Shown here one piece after another: positions 16,852 to 25,809 of a DNA stretch of 64,000 nucleotides. Each line of letters begins with the position of its first letter. Position 1 is the first letter of the stretch. Source of the stretch: Agromyces sp. Leaf222 (GTDB lineage Bacteria; Actinomycetota; Actinomycetes; Actinomycetales; Microbacteriaceae); NCBI RefSeq assembly GCF_001421565.1, contig NZ_LMKQ01000003.1:32588-96587 (forward strand), given 5' to 3'. The notes beneath the pieces are model-generated. The model ran no database searches, was not told the DNA's origin, and was given only the letters and a program-made list of their open reading frames with translations. The position numbers were made by a program, and so were the translations under genes.

Positions 16852-17397
16852 ATGCGACCGCTTCGCTATTCCATCAATGTCACCCTCGACGGATGCGTCG
16901 ACCACCGCGTTGGAGTCGTCGATGAGGAGCTGCATCGACATTCGGCCGAGATCATCGCCCGGGCGGACGCCCTGATCTTCGGCCGGGTGACCTACGAGAT
17001 GATGGCGTCGGCCTGGCGCCTGCCGCTGTCCGACGAGATGCCCGAGTGGACGCAGCCGTTCGCCGAGAGCATCGACGGCGCCAAGAAGTACGTCGTGTCG
17101 AGCACTCTCGAGAGCCTCGACTGGAACGCGGAGTTCCTGCGCGGCGATCTGGGCGAGGCCGTGCAACGCCTCAAGGACGAGCCGGGCGACGGACTCTACG
17201 TCGGGGGCGTGACCCTGCCACTGGCGCTGGCCGAGCTGGGGCTGATCGACGAGTACGAGTTCGTCGTGCATCCGCGTTTGGTCGGGCATGGGCCGACCCT
17301 CTTCGCCGGACTCACCGACGTCGTCGACCTGCGACTCGTGGGCCGACAGGAGTTCGTCTCCGGGGCGATCTCACTGCGGTACGAACCCAGACGATAG
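16852..17397 (+). CDS. Dihydrofolate-reductase-fold family protein (RibD C-terminal-like)
   Basis: 181 residues. The pattern SINVTLDGCVDHRVGVVDEELHRH...ADALIFGRVTYEMM...KKYVVSSTLES...YVGGVTLPLALAELGLIDEYEFVVHPRLVGHGPTLFAG is the DHFR/RibD reductase fold found in many actinobacterial paralogues of unknown substrate; the NADPH-binding GG is present. TACCCT lies 6 bases before the ATG, so it probably has its own leaderless promoter. A second family member lies convergent at 17515-18105. Confidence 0.88.
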   Translation: MRPLRYSINVTLDGCVDHRVGVVDEELHRHSAEIIARADALIFGRVTYEMMASAWRLPLSDEMPEWTQPFAESIDGAKKYVVSSTLESLDWNAEFLRGDLGEAVQRLKDEPGDGLYVGGVTLPLALAELGLIDEYEFVVHPRLVGHGPTLFAGLTDVVDLRLVGRQEFVSGAISLRYEPRR

Positions 17398-17441
17398 CGC
17401 CGGCTGAACGGATGACGGTGGTCATCGCCGAGCAGCACGGC

Positions 17442-17501
17442 CTACTCGTCGTCGAGCGAGGTGATGTACTCGGCGACCGATCGGCCGTTGTCATCCGTCA
17501 T
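17442..17501 (-). pseudogene. Possible remnant of a DUF1801-type gene start
   Basis: A 19-residue frame (MTDDNGRSVAEYITSLDDE, then TAG) has a GAGAAGG ribosome-like site upstream and reads like the first residues of DUF1801 proteins, which often begin with a short S-VxxYIxSL-D segment. Nothing after the stop continues the family. It may be a truncated leftover or chance. Confidence 0.25.
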
Positions 17502-17514
17502 CGTTTCGGCCTTC

Positions 17515-18105
17515 TCAGCTCGATCGGCGGCGCACCGGGAAGCGCAGGTGAAGCACGCGGTCGCCCTGGATCACCTCGTCGGGATCCTCCAGCAGGTGCT
17601 GCGCGGCGATCGACCCGAAGTAGCGCTTGCCGGCGCCGAACGCGACGGGCACGACGTCCATGCGCACCTCGTCGACGAGTCCTGCGGCGAGCACCTGGCC
17701 ACCGACGTCACCGGAGGCGACCTCGACGACCCGATCCTGCGCGAGCTCCTGCGCCATGGCCATGGCCGCCTCGACGCCGTCGACGAAGTGGAACGGCGCC
17801 TCGGCGTCCCACCCCTCGGGTGCCGGCCGGTGCGTCACGACGACCACGTGGTCGACCCCGCCCGGAGGCGTCCCGTCCCAGCCGTCCGTCAGGTCGAAGA
17901 CGTGGCGGCCGACGATGGTCACGCCGATCCCGTCCCAGTACGGCCGGGTGTAGTCGTACGACGCCTGCGACACCTTCAGCACGCCGCTCTCGTCCAACGG
18001 CACGTCGCCGCTCGTCAACCAGTCGAACAGGGGCCCCGGCTGGTCGTCCTCGTCGGCGATGAAGCCGTCGACCGACACCGAGCTGTACATGACCACCTTG
18101 CCCAC
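17515..18105 (-). CDS. Dihydrofolate-reductase-fold family protein
   Basis: 196 residues with GTG start at 18105, preceded by GAGGAG at 6 bases. The N-terminus VGKVVMYSSVSVDGFIADEDDQPGPLFDWL and later GVTIVGRHVFDLTDGWDGTPP, VEVASGDVGGQVLAAGLVDEVRMDVVPVAFGAGKRYFG match the RibD_C/YyaP-like reductase group. It should bind NADPH; substrate unknown. It faces the paralogue at 16852 and is divergent from the acyl-CoA ligase. Confidence 0.88.
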   Translation of the reverse strand: MGKVVMYSSVSVDGFIADEDDQPGPLFDWLTSGDVPLDESGVLKVSQASYDYTRPYWDGIGVTIVGRHVFDLTDGWDGTPPGGVDHVVVVTHRPAPEGWDAEAPFHFVDGVEAAMAMAQELAQDRVVEVASGDVGGQVLAAGLVDEVRMDVVPVAFGAGKRYFGSIAAQHLLEDPDEVIQGDRVLHLRFPVRRRSS

Positions 18106-18290
18106 GGCGCACTCCTCTGCTCTCGTGACGACCTCGGATGAGCGTGTCACGCGGCCGTCGCGCCGGGGAGGAATCGTGGCCGTTCGGCCGGGAATCGGCA
18201 CCGGCATCGCGGCCGATCCGCACACGGAACCCTTCCCTCGCTGCGGGCGATGACGGATGATTGCTGCACCCGTTGATCGAAGGAGATCCG

Positions 18291-19886
18291 ATGGCCAGCA
18301 GCCCGCGCCCAGACGCGACCGTTCCCGACCTGTCCGTGTTCGACTACCTGTTCGGAGGCCTGGCCGAGGGCGACCTCGACACCGTCGCGATCGTCGACGG
18401 CACCAGCGGGGCGACCACGACGTACCGCCAGCTGGTGGGCCAGATCCAGCTGCTCGCGGGGGCGCTGGCCGCACGCGGCGTGGGCGTCGGCGACGTGGTC
18501 GCGGTGCTCTGCCCGAACGTGCCGGCCTTCGCGACGGTGTTCCACGGCATCCTGCGCTCGGGCGCCACGGCGACGACCGTGAACTCCCTCTACACGCCCG
18601 ACGAGATCGCGAACCAGCTGACGGATGCCGGTGCCCGCTGGTTCTTCACGGTGTCACCGCTGCTCCCCCAGGCCGCCGCCGCTGCCGCGCGGGTCGGCAT
18701 CGCCGACGACCACCTCGTCGTGCTCGACGGCGCCGAGGGACATCCGTCACTGCGCGACCTGCTCGGCGAGGGGCGCGCGGCACCGGATGTCTCGTTCGAC
18801 CCGGCCGAGCACCTCGCGGTACTGCCGTACTCGTCAGGCACGACTGGGCGGCCGAAGGGCGTCATGCTCACGCACCGCAACCTGGTGGCGAACGTCGCCC
18901 AGAACGTGGAGTCGATCGGCCTCGAGTCGTCGGACCGCGTGCTCGCGGTGCTGCCGTTCTTCCACATCTACGGCATGACCGTGCTGCTGAACTACGCGCT
19001 CAAGTGCCGGGCGAGCCTCGTGACCATGCCGAAGTTCGACCTCGCCGAGTTCCTCAGGGTGATCGGCGAGTACGGGGCGACCTGGCTGTTCATCGCGCCG
19101 CCCATCGCGGTCGCCCTCGCGAAGCATCCGCTCGTCGCGCAGGCCGACCTGTCGAGCGTGAAGGTCGTCTTCTCGGGGGCTGCGCCACTCGACGGCTCGC
19201 TCGCCGAGGCCGTCGCCGAACGGCTGGACTGCGTCGTCTGCCAGGGCTACGGCATGACCGAGACGAGTCCCGTCACGCATGTCATCGCGCTCGACCGGCC
19301 CGACCTCGATCGCTCGAGCATCGGCCACCTGCTTCCGAGCACCGAGGCGCGCGTCGTCGACGTCGAGTCGGGCGCCGACGTCGACGTGCCTGACGATGGC
19401 GCGAGCGAACCCGGCGAACTGTGGATCCGCGGCCCGCAGGTCATGAAGGGCTACCTCGGCAACCCCGAGGCGACGGCGGAGATGCTCGACGCCGACGGAT
19501 GGCTGCACACGGGCGACATCGCGACGGTCACCGCCGACGGCGTGTACCGCATCGTCGACCGGCTGAAGGAGCTCATCAAGTACAAGGGCTACCAGGTCGC
19601 GCCCGCCGTGCTCGAAGCGGTGCTGCTGGGGCATCCGAAGATCGCGGATGCCGCGGTGATCGGCGTGCGCGATGCCGACGGCCAGGAGATCCCCAAGGCG
19701 TTCATCGTCGCCCAGGCCGACGCCGAGCTCGATGCCGACGAGGTCATCTCGTTCGTCGCGGAGCACGTCGCCCCGCACGAGAAGGTGCGCGCGGTCGAGT
19801 TCATCGACGTCGTGCCCAAGTCGACCGCGGGCAAGATCCTGCGCAAGGACCTGCGCGCGAGGGAGGCGGCGACGACTGGCGCGTGA
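18291..19886 (+). CDS. AMP-dependent acyl/aryl-CoA ligase (4-coumarate:CoA ligase family)
   Basis: 531 residues. The adenylation motif is YSSGTTGRPKGVMLTHRN around residue 183; FHIYGM, the A5-like GYGMTETSPVTH and the A8 region HTGDIA...DRLKELIKYKGYQVAP follow, with the C-terminal catalytic Lys in KSTAGKILRKDLR. It activates a carboxylic acid to acyl-AMP and then CoA thioester. 4CL-like aryl or medium-chain acids are the likely substrates, but neighbours give no pathway. AGGAG lies 5 bases before the ATG. Confidence 0.93.
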   Translation: MASSPRPDATVPDLSVFDYLFGGLAEGDLDTVAIVDGTSGATTTYRQLVGQIQLLAGALAARGVGVGDVVAVLCPNVPAFATVFHGILRSGATATTVNSLYTPDEIANQLTDAGARWFFTVSPLLPQAAAAAARVGIADDHLVVLDGAEGHPSLRDLLGEGRAAPDVSFDPAEHLAVLPYSSGTTGRPKGVMLTHRNLVANVAQNVESIGLESSDRVLAVLPFFHIYGMTVLLNYALKCRASLVTMPKFDLAEFLRVIGEYGATWLFIAPPIAVALAKHPLVAQADLSSVKVVFSGAAPLDGSLAEAVAERLDCVVCQGYGMTETSPVTHVIALDRPDLDRSSIGHLLPSTEARVVDVESGADVDVPDDGASEPGELWIRGPQVMKGYLGNPEATAEMLDADGWLHTGDIATVTADGVYRIVDRLKELIKYKGYQVAPAVLEAVLLGHPKIADAAVIGVRDADGQEIPKAFIVAQADAELDADEVISFVAEHVAPHEKVRAVEFIDVVPKSTAGKILRKDLRAREAATTGA

Positions 19887-19961
19887 ACCGTTCGGCTGAG
19901 GTGCCGCGTCGATAGGATCGGGCGCGCAGACCTGCCGGGGGGCAGTATCGAGGGGGCCGAC

Positions 19962-20984
19962 ATGAGCGAGACGACGCGACCACGACCGCAGCTGAACGAC
20001 CTCGCGCACATGCGCGATGCCGTGCTGTTCGACGGGCCGGAGGCACCGCACAAGGTGAGCCGCTTCTGGCTCCTGCTCATCCTCTCGTCGATCATCGCCG
20101 CCGCCGGCGTGGTCGCCGACTCGACCGCCACGGTGATCGGCGCGATGATCGTGGCCCCGCTCATGCTGCCGATCCAGGGCACGATGCTCGCGACGGTGCT
20201 CGGCGACCGCGACGCGCTCGTGCGCTCACTGCTGCTGCTCATCGCGGGCGCGGCGACGGCGGTGGGCATCGGGTTCGCCGTGGGCCTGCTCGTGGTGAAC
20301 GAGGTCGTCGCGTCGAACAACTCGCAGGTCGCGAGCCGGGTCTCCCCTGGCCTGATCGACCTGCTCGCCGCGCTCGCGACCGGCGTCGTCGGGTCGATCG
20401 CCCTCGTGCGGCGCGATATCTCAGACACGCTGCCGGGCGTCGCCATCGCGATCTCACTCGTGCCGCCGCTGTCGGTCGTCGGGCTCACGCTGCAGTCCGG
20501 TGCGCCCGACCAGGCGCTCGGCGCGCTGCTGCTCTTCCTCACGAACGTCGCGGCCATCATCGGCACGGGCATCGTCGTGATGGCGGTCTACGGGGCGAGC
20601 CGGCTGGCGGCGCCACCGGCCGACGCGCGGCAGATCTCGCACAAGCGCCGCAACACGGCAATCGCCCTCACGCTCATGGGCATCGTCGTGATCGTGCCCC
20701 TCACGATCACGAGCGTGCAGACCGCGCAGAACGTGACCCGGGAGTCCGCCGTGCACGGCGTCGCCAAGGCCTGGGGCGCCGACGTCGGCTGGGAGCTGAC
20801 GAGCGTGACGACCACGAACGGCGTCATCATCGCGAAGTTCGAGGGCGACGGCGACCAGCCCGAGACGGCGACCCTCGAGAGCGCCCTGCGCGGCGCGGGC
20901 ATCGACCCGAGCGACGTGGAGGTCGAGCTCGAGCCCACGTACACGGTGAAGCTCGGCCCCGCGGCCGGCTCGGGCGGCGACTAG
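19962..20984 (+). CDS. DUF389 family membrane protein
   Basis: 340 residues. After a soluble N-terminus, five to six membrane helices carry the DUF389 core: SSIIAAAGVVADSTATVIGAMIVAPLMLPIQG, GVVGSIALVRRDISDTLPGVAIAISLVPPLSVVG, then AAIIGTGIVVMAVYG. A C-terminal extracytoplasmic or cytosolic domain of about 110 residues follows another helix. The function of this widespread family is unknown. GAGGGGG lies upstream of the ATG. Confidence 0.88.
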   Translation: MSETTRPRPQLNDLAHMRDAVLFDGPEAPHKVSRFWLLLILSSIIAAAGVVADSTATVIGAMIVAPLMLPIQGTMLATVLGDRDALVRSLLLLIAGAATAVGIGFAVGLLVVNEVVASNNSQVASRVSPGLIDLLAALATGVVGSIALVRRDISDTLPGVAIAISLVPPLSVVGLTLQSGAPDQALGALLLFLTNVAAIIGTGIVVMAVYGASRLAAPPADARQISHKRRNTAIALTLMGIVVIVPLTITSVQTAQNVTRESAVHGVAKAWGADVGWELTSVTTTNGVIIAKFEGDGDQPETATLESALRGAGIDPSDVEVELEPTYTVKLGPAAGSGGD

Positions 20985-21002
20985 CAGGGCGAGGCGAAGC
21001 AC

Positions 21003-21040
21003 GGCGGCCGGGGCACGAGTCGCCTCGCGCCCCGGCCGCC
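21003..21040. terminator. Bidirectional terminator hairpin between DUF389 gene and katA
   Basis: GGCGGCCGGGGC pairs perfectly with GCCCCGGCCGCC (12 bp) over a 14-base loop, between convergent stop codons. Confidence 0.7.
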
Positions 21041-21052
21041 CGGTGCGAACCG

Positions 21053-22513
21053 CTACGCGGCCGCGTGCTCCGTGCCGACCGATGCGCGCAGCGCGGCGCC
21101 CAGCTCGGCGTCGACGTTCGTCCAGTACTGGAAGAACCGCTCGCGGATCTCGTCGACGGTGATCGACTCGCCCTGGCCGGTCAGGGTCTCGAGCAGGCGC
21201 TGTTTCGCCTCGGCGGAGTACACCTCGCGGTAGAGCGTGCCCGGCTGGCCGAAGTCGCTGTCGTCGCTTCGCAGCGTGTAGGCCGCGCGCACGAGCTCGC
21301 CGTCCTGCTCCCAGCCGCCCTCGGCTGCACGCTCGGCGTCGGCCGACGGTCCGCCGAACGAGTTCGGCGCGTAGACCGGCGCGGCGGGCGAGTTGAACCC
21401 GTGACGCTGCGCGCCGTCCTGCGAGTAGTTGTGCACGGGCGCCGCGTGCGGTGCGTTCACGGGGATCTGGTTGTAGTTCGTGCCGACGCGGTAGCGCTGC
21501 GCGTCGGGGTAGCTGAACACGCGGGCCATGAGCATCTTGTCGGGGCTGATCGCGATGCCGGGCACGGTGTTCGCGGGCGAGAAGGCCGCCTGCTCGATCT
21601 CGGCGAAGAAGTTCTGCGGGTTGCGGTCGAGCGTCAGCGTGCCGACCGGGATCAGCGGGTAGTCCGCGTGCGGCCACACCTTCGTGAGGTCGAACGGGTT
21701 GAAGCGATAGGTCTTCGCGTCCTCGTAGGGCATGACCTGCACGTGCAGGTCCCACTTGGGGTGGTTGCCCGCCTCGATCGCCTCGTGGAGGTCGCGGCGG
21801 TAGAAGTCGGCGTCGGCGCCGGCGATCGCCTCGGCGGTCTCGGCGTCGAGGTGCAGGTCGCCCTGCTGCGAGCGGAAGTGGTACTTCACCCAGAACTTCT
21901 CGCCGGCCGCGTTGATCCACTGGTACGTGTGCGACCCGAAGCCGTGCATCTCGCGCCAGGACTTCGGCAGGCCGCGGTCGCCCATGAGGTAGGTGACCTG
22001 GTGCGCCGACTCGGGCGAGAGGGTCCAGAAGTCCCACTGCATGTCGGCGTCGCGGAGGCCGGAGCCCGGCAGTCGCTTCTGCGAGTGGATGAAGTCGGGG
22101 AACTTGATGGCGTCGCGGATGAAGAACACCGGGGTGTTGTTGCCGACGATGTCGTAGTTGCCCTCGGTCGTGTAGAACTTGACCGAGAATCCGCGCACGT
22201 CGCGCCAGGTGTCGGGCGATCCCTGCTCGCCGGCGACCGACGAGAACCGCATCAGCGTCTCGGAGTCCGCGCCCGGCTGGAAGACCGCGGCCCGCGTGTA
22301 CGCGGAGACATCCGCCGTCACCTCGAAGCGACCGAACGCGCCGCCGCCCTTGGCGTGCACGATGCGCTCGGGGATGCGCTCGCGGTTGAACTGGGCGAGC
22401 TTCTCGACGAGGTAGCGGTCGTGCAGCACGGTGGGTCCGTCGGCGCCGACGGTGAGCGAGTGCGCGTCACTGGCGACGGGCGTTCCGGTCTGGGTGGTGG
22501 TGTTCTCGGTCAT
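21053..22513 (-). CDS. katA: Catalase (monofunctional heme, clade 3 size)
   Basis: 486 residues, the usual small-subunit length. It breaks H2O2 into water and O2. Catalytic His53 lies in [12 protein letters not shown], the distal Asn in [14 protein letters not shown], and the proximal heme Tyr in [14 protein letters not shown]. It follows the Fur-type regulator on the same strand after 120 bases and is probably cotranscribed and derepressed by peroxide. GAGAAGG precedes the ATG by 5 bases. Confidence 0.96.
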   Translation of the reverse strand: MTENTTTQTGTPVASDAHSLTVGADGPTVLHDRYLVEKLAQFNRERIPERIVHAKGGGAFGRFEVTADVSAYTRAAVFQPGADSETLMRFSSVAGEQGSPDTWRDVRGFSVKFYTTEGNYDIVGNNTPVFFIRDAIKFPDFIHSQKRLPGSGLRDADMQWDFWTLSPESAHQVTYLMGDRGLPKSWREMHGFGSHTYQWINAAGEKFWVKYHFRSQQGDLHLDAETAEAIAGADADFYRRDLHEAIEAGNHPKWDLHVQVMPYEDAKTYRFNPFDLTKVWPHADYPLIPVGTLTLDRNPQNFFAEIEQAAFSPANTVPGIAISPDKMLMARVFSYPDAQRYRVGTNYNQIPVNAPHAAPVHNYSQDGAQRHGFNSPAAPVYAPNSFGGPSADAERAAEGGWEQDGELVRAAYTLRSDDSDFGQPGTLYREVYSAEAKQRLLETLTGQGESITVDEIRERFFQYWTNVDAELGAALRASVGTEHAAA

Positions 22514-22633
22514 CTGTTCCTTCTCAGTAGGGTGACGGATGCCGCGACGGCGCGCCGAACGCACCCGCTGGCGGGTACGACGAAGGGCGCCGAGACGGCG
22601 TGGCACGGGCATTCCCGGCGGAGGCGGCGCAGG

Positions 22634-23074
22634 CTAGGCCGCGGCCTCCTGCTGACAGCTCGCGCAGAGGCCCCAGAAGGTGACCTCGGCGGTGTGCACG
22701 ACGAATCCGCCCGCATCGGACGGGGCGAGGCACGGTGCCTGCCCGACGATGCAGTCGACATCGGCCACGGCACTGCATCGCGTGCACACGATGTGGTGGT
22801 GGTTGTCGCCGATGCGGCTCTCGTGGAGCGCCGCAGACCCCGCCGGCTCGATGCGCCGGAGGAGGCCGGCCGCGTTCAGGTCGGCGAGCACGTTGTACAC
22901 GGTCTGCAGCGGGATGCCCGGGTGGTCGACGCCCACGCGCGCGTGAACCGCGTCGGCGTCGAGATGCCCGTTGCCGGTGACCGCCTCGAGGACCGCGAGT
23001 CGTGGCGCCGTCACGCGCAACCCCGCCGAGCGGAGGTGCCCGGCGGCCGCGTCGCGGATCTCGTCGGTGGTCAT
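22634..23074 (-). CDS. furA: Fur family peroxide-responsive-type regulator
   Basis: 146 residues. The winged-helix domain contains RVTAPRLAVLEAV...HARVGVDHPGIPLQTVYNVLADLNAAGLLRRI; the metal-binding part has DNHHHIVCTRC and a C-terminal CASC, the two CxxC pairs of the structural zinc site. Its position directly before katA and its palindromic operator argue for a PerR/FurA-like catalase repressor rather than an iron regulator. ATG 23074 is chosen because TACGTT lies 6 bases upstream, i.e. a leaderless mRNA; an in-frame ATG at 23104 would overlap the operator. Confidence 0.9.
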   Translation of the reverse strand: MTTDEIRDAAAGHLRSAGLRVTAPRLAVLEAVTGNGHLDADAVHARVGVDHPGIPLQTVYNVLADLNAAGLLRRIEPAGSAALHESRIGDNHHHIVCTRCSAVADVDCIVGQAPCLAPSDAGGFVVHTAEVTFWGLCASCQQEAAA

Positions 23075-23080
23075 GGCTCC

Positions 23081-23110
23081 AACGTATCGGTTCTTTTGAG
23101 TCATTCAAAA
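23081..23110 (-). promoter_or_regulatory. Promoter and Fur/PerR-type operator of the furA-katA unit
   Basis: TTTTGA-ATGAC-TCAAAA (23094-23110, coding strand orientation) is a perfect 6-bp inverted repeat. It covers a TTGAAT -35 (23103-23108), which is 16 bases from a TACGTT -10 (23081-23086). Repressor binding would directly block polymerase. Confidence 0.7.
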
Positions 23111-23139
23111 CAACTGAGGTCGCCTCGGGTGACGAGGGC

Positions 23140-23673
23140 TCAGTACTGCAGCAGCGAGAACGTCTCGTAGCGGTCGTCGAGCGCCGCGCGACCGCCGAGG
23201 TCGACGAGCTCGATCGCGACCGAGATGCCCGCGACCTGCCATCCTGCGCGCTCGACGAGTCTGGCGGCGGCTGCGACCGTTCCGCCGGTGGCCAGCACGT
23301 CGTCGACGATGAGCACGCGCGTGCCTGGCGGCAGCTCGCCCTCGTGCACCTCGAGCGCTGCGGTGCCGTACTCGAGCGCGTACTCCTCGCGGAGCACCTT
23401 GCGCGGCAGCTTGCCCGCCTTGCGGATCGGCAAGAGCCCCGCCCCGCAGAGCGCCGACGCGGCGCCTGCCAGCAGGAACCCGCGCGCCTCGACGCCGGCG
23501 AGCACGTCGAAGGTGCCGGCGAAGGGTGCCGTCAGCGCCTCGGAGAGGGCGTGGAACGCGGACGCATCGGCGAAGACGGGCGTGAGGTCGCGGAAGAGCA
23601 CTCCCGGTTCGGGGAAGTCGGGAATCGTCGCGAGGTTCGATTCGACAAGGTCGCGCACATCCTGCTCGGTCAC
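23140..23673 (-). CDS. apt: Adenine phosphoribosyltransferase
   Basis: 177 residues. Salvages adenine with PRPP to AMP. The PRPP motif is VLIVDDVLATGGT; the N-terminus DFPEPGVLFRDLTPVFAD and GVEARGFLLAGAASALC are typical of Apt. The GTG start has TACCCT 6 bases upstream and no ribosome site, so it is probably leaderless. Confidence 0.95.
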   Translation of the reverse strand: MTEQDVRDLVESNLATIPDFPEPGVLFRDLTPVFADASAFHALSEALTAPFAGTFDVLAGVEARGFLLAGAASALCGAGLLPIRKAGKLPRKVLREEYALEYGTAALEVHEGELPPGTRVLIVDDVLATGGTVAAAARLVERAGWQVAGISVAIELVDLGGRAALDDRYETFSLLQY

Positions 23674-23679
23674 CGGTCA

Positions 23680-23685
23680 AGGGTA
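23680..23685 (-). promoter_or_regulatory. -10 element for leaderless apt
   Basis: TACCCT on the minus strand, 6 bases before the GTG start of apt. Confidence 0.55.
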
Positions 23686-23708
23686 CTCCGTCGGGCTCGC
23701 CGGGCTCG

Positions 23709-23751
23709 GGCGAGCGGATGCCGCGGGCCGACCACGCGACATCCGCTCGCC
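23709..23751. repeat. Inverted repeat of the GGATGC/GCATCC family
   Basis: GGCGAGCGGATG pairs perfectly with CATCCGCTCGCC (12 bp) over a 19-base loop, in the divergent gap between apt and the 23843 gene. Position between divergent starts argues against a simple terminator. Confidence 0.6.
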
Positions 23752-23842
23752 GTGTTGGTCGGCCGGAGTTCAACCGTTCGTCGGAGGCCTCGCACAGGCC
23801 CGCCCTGCGAGCATGGAGGGACCCCCGACCTCTGGAGCACCC

Positions 23843-24304
23843 GTGTCACCGAAACGCCTGTACCGCACCTTCGCCGTCGCCGAGGCGATCACCTGGACGC
23901 TGCTGATCGCGGGCATGATCCTGAAGTACGGGTTCGGCGTCGACATCGCCGTGACCATCGGCGGCGGCATCCACGGGTTCGTGTTCCTCGCCTACGCCGT
24001 GATCGCCGTCGTCGTCGGCGTGAACCAGCGCTGGAACGTCGGGCGCATCGCGTTCGCCCTCCTCACCGCGATCGTGCCCTATGCGACGATCCCGTTCGAG
24101 CTGTGGCTCGTGCGTCGCGGCCACCTCGAGGGCGACTGGCGCCGCGAGGCCGGCGACCACCCCGCCGACGGCTCGTTGCCGAACCGCGTGCTGCGACTCG
24201 TGCTCGCGCGCCCGGCGATCTCGATCGCGGTCGGTGTCGTCGCCGTCGCGGCGGCGTTCACGGTGCTGCTCATGGTCGGCCCGCCGGTGCCGCCGCCCGC
24301 GTAG
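23843..24304 (+). CDS. DUF3817 family membrane protein
   Basis: 153 residues. The GTG start has GGAG 5 bases upstream. The family core is RTFAVAEAITWTLLIAGMILKY...IHGFVFLAYAVIAVVVG...WNVGRIAFALLTAIVPYATIPFELW, three membrane helices; a cytoplasmic loop and a fourth hydrophobic segment follow. Function unknown. Confidence 0.87.
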   Translation: MSPKRLYRTFAVAEAITWTLLIAGMILKYGFGVDIAVTIGGGIHGFVFLAYAVIAVVVGVNQRWNVGRIAFALLTAIVPYATIPFELWLVRRGHLEGDWRREAGDHPADGSLPNRVLRLVLARPAISIAVGVVAVAAAFTVLLMVGPPVPPPA

Positions 24305-24329
24305 GCCTTCCCACGCCTGCCCGCGGCGG

Positions 24330-25529
24330 CTACCGGCCGACGCGGTTGACGAGCGCCGTCCAGATGAGCGCGGTCGTCGAGCACACGAGCAGGGCGACGA
24401 ACACCCACGGCAGCGCCGAGAGGCCGATCACGCCGTAGAGCACGGCGCCGAGCAGCGCTCCGCCGCCGATGCCCGTGTTGAACGCGGTCGTGTAGAAGGA
24501 TGCCGCGGCGTCGCGGATGCGGGCCGACGCCGTGTGCAGCAGGCGCGTGTTGAGCATCGTCGGGAGGGCGCCGAACGCCGTGCCGAACAGCAGGAAGCTG
24601 CCGATGCCCACGACGGGCGTGGTCGGGAACGACGCGAGGCCGGCGACGCCGAGGCCCGTCGCGACGAGGGCGACGACGAGTCCGGCCGTCGGGCGCCGGC
24701 CGAGCACCGCCCCGGCGAGCACCAGGCCCACCGCGCCGGCGATGCCGTAGGCGAGCAGCATCGGGCTGATCGCGCTCGACGGGAGCCCCATGACGTCGGT
24801 GATGTACGGCGCGATGTACGTGTAGAACGTGTACATGCCGATCATCGTGACGGCGGTGATGGCGCAGACCACGAGCACCGGCATGAACGTGCGATCGCTG
24901 CGCAGGCGCAGGGGCGCGGCATCCGCTTCACCGGCGTGGTGGCGCACCGGCGGGAGGAACCGCCAGACGAGCAGCGCGCCGAGCAGCGTCAGCACGCCCA
25001 TCGCGGCGAAGGCGACGCGCCAGCCGAGGGCCTGGCCGAGCGCCGTGCCGAGCGGAACGCCGAGCACGAACGCGGCTGAACCGCCGGCCACGCTGATCGA
25101 CACGGCCCTCGCGAGCTGCTCCTTGGGCACGAGGTGCCCGGCGTATGCGCCGACGACCGACCAGAACACGCCGTGCGCGGCACCGCCGAGCACGCGCGTC
25201 GCGAGCACCGTCGGGTAGTTCGGGGCGATCGCCGTGAGCACGCAGCTGAGCGCGAGCACGGCGAGGGTGATGACGATGAGACGGCGGCGCGGCAGGCGCT
25301 TGGTCAGCGCCGCGAGCGGAACCGTCAGCACGACGACGGTGCCCGCGAACACGGTCACGAGCAGGCCGACGAGGGGCTCGCCGACGCCGAGCTCGCGGCT
25401 CATGTCGGGCAGCAGGCCCGTGGGGAGCATCTCGATCGTGACCGAGAGGAAGACGGCGGCGGCGAGCACGATGAGCCCGAGCCAGGGGAACGGCGGCGCA
25501 GGATGCACCGTGGGAATCGAAGAGGTCAT
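24330..25529 (-). CDS. MFS transporter, DHA1 family (AraJ/Cmr-like)
   Basis: 399 residues, 12 hydrophobic helices. Helix 1-2 region VTIEMLPTGLLPDMSRELGVGEPLVGLLVTVFAGTVV and motif A variant ALTKRLPRRRLI fit DHA1 exporters of sugars or drugs. Substrate unknown. A weak AGG lies upstream of ATG 25529. Divergent from purL with a 280-base gap. Confidence 0.9.
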   Translation of the reverse strand: MTSSIPTVHPAPPFPWLGLIVLAAAVFLSVTIEMLPTGLLPDMSRELGVGEPLVGLLVTVFAGTVVVLTVPLAALTKRLPRRRLIVITLAVLALSCVLTAIAPNYPTVLATRVLGGAAHGVFWSVVGAYAGHLVPKEQLARAVSISVAGGSAAFVLGVPLGTALGQALGWRVAFAAMGVLTLLGALLVWRFLPPVRHHAGEADAAPLRLRSDRTFMPVLVVCAITAVTMIGMYTFYTYIAPYITDVMGLPSSAISPMLLAYGIAGAVGLVLAGAVLGRRPTAGLVVALVATGLGVAGLASFPTTPVVGIGSFLLFGTAFGALPTMLNTRLLHTASARIRDAAASFYTTAFNTGIGGGALLGAVLYGVIGLSALPWVFVALLVCSTTALIWTALVNRVGR

Positions 25530-25713
25530 GTGAAGTGCCTGGACGAACGTCGCTCGTGGGGCGCGGGCGGGGCTCCGCGAATGCGCGAACGGCCACGAGG
25601 ACTGCGCGCCGATGTGCGCGCCCAGGGCCGCCGGGATCCGACGACCGCGACCAGTCTACCGAGCGGATGCCGCGAGCGGGCCGGGGGACGATTCGGCCCC
25701 GCCCCGTGGAAGG

Positions 25714-25719
25714 TAGACT
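25714..25719 (+). promoter_or_regulatory. -10 element upstream of purL
   Basis: TAGACT about 90 bases before the purL start. It would give a leader of about 80 bases. I see no conserved riboswitch core in that leader. Confidence 0.4.
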
Positions 25720-25809
25720 CGCTGGGTCAGGCATCCGCCCGCGGCATCCGCTCGCCGCCGCTGCGCCGCTGCACCCCACGTGCCGCCACACCACTGGAGC
25801 TCGCCACTC

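Noticed and set aside
25714..25809. Possible purine or glycine riboswitch in the purL leader
   Set aside because: About 80 bases only, and I could not find a conserved aptamer core or paired stems typical of those classes.
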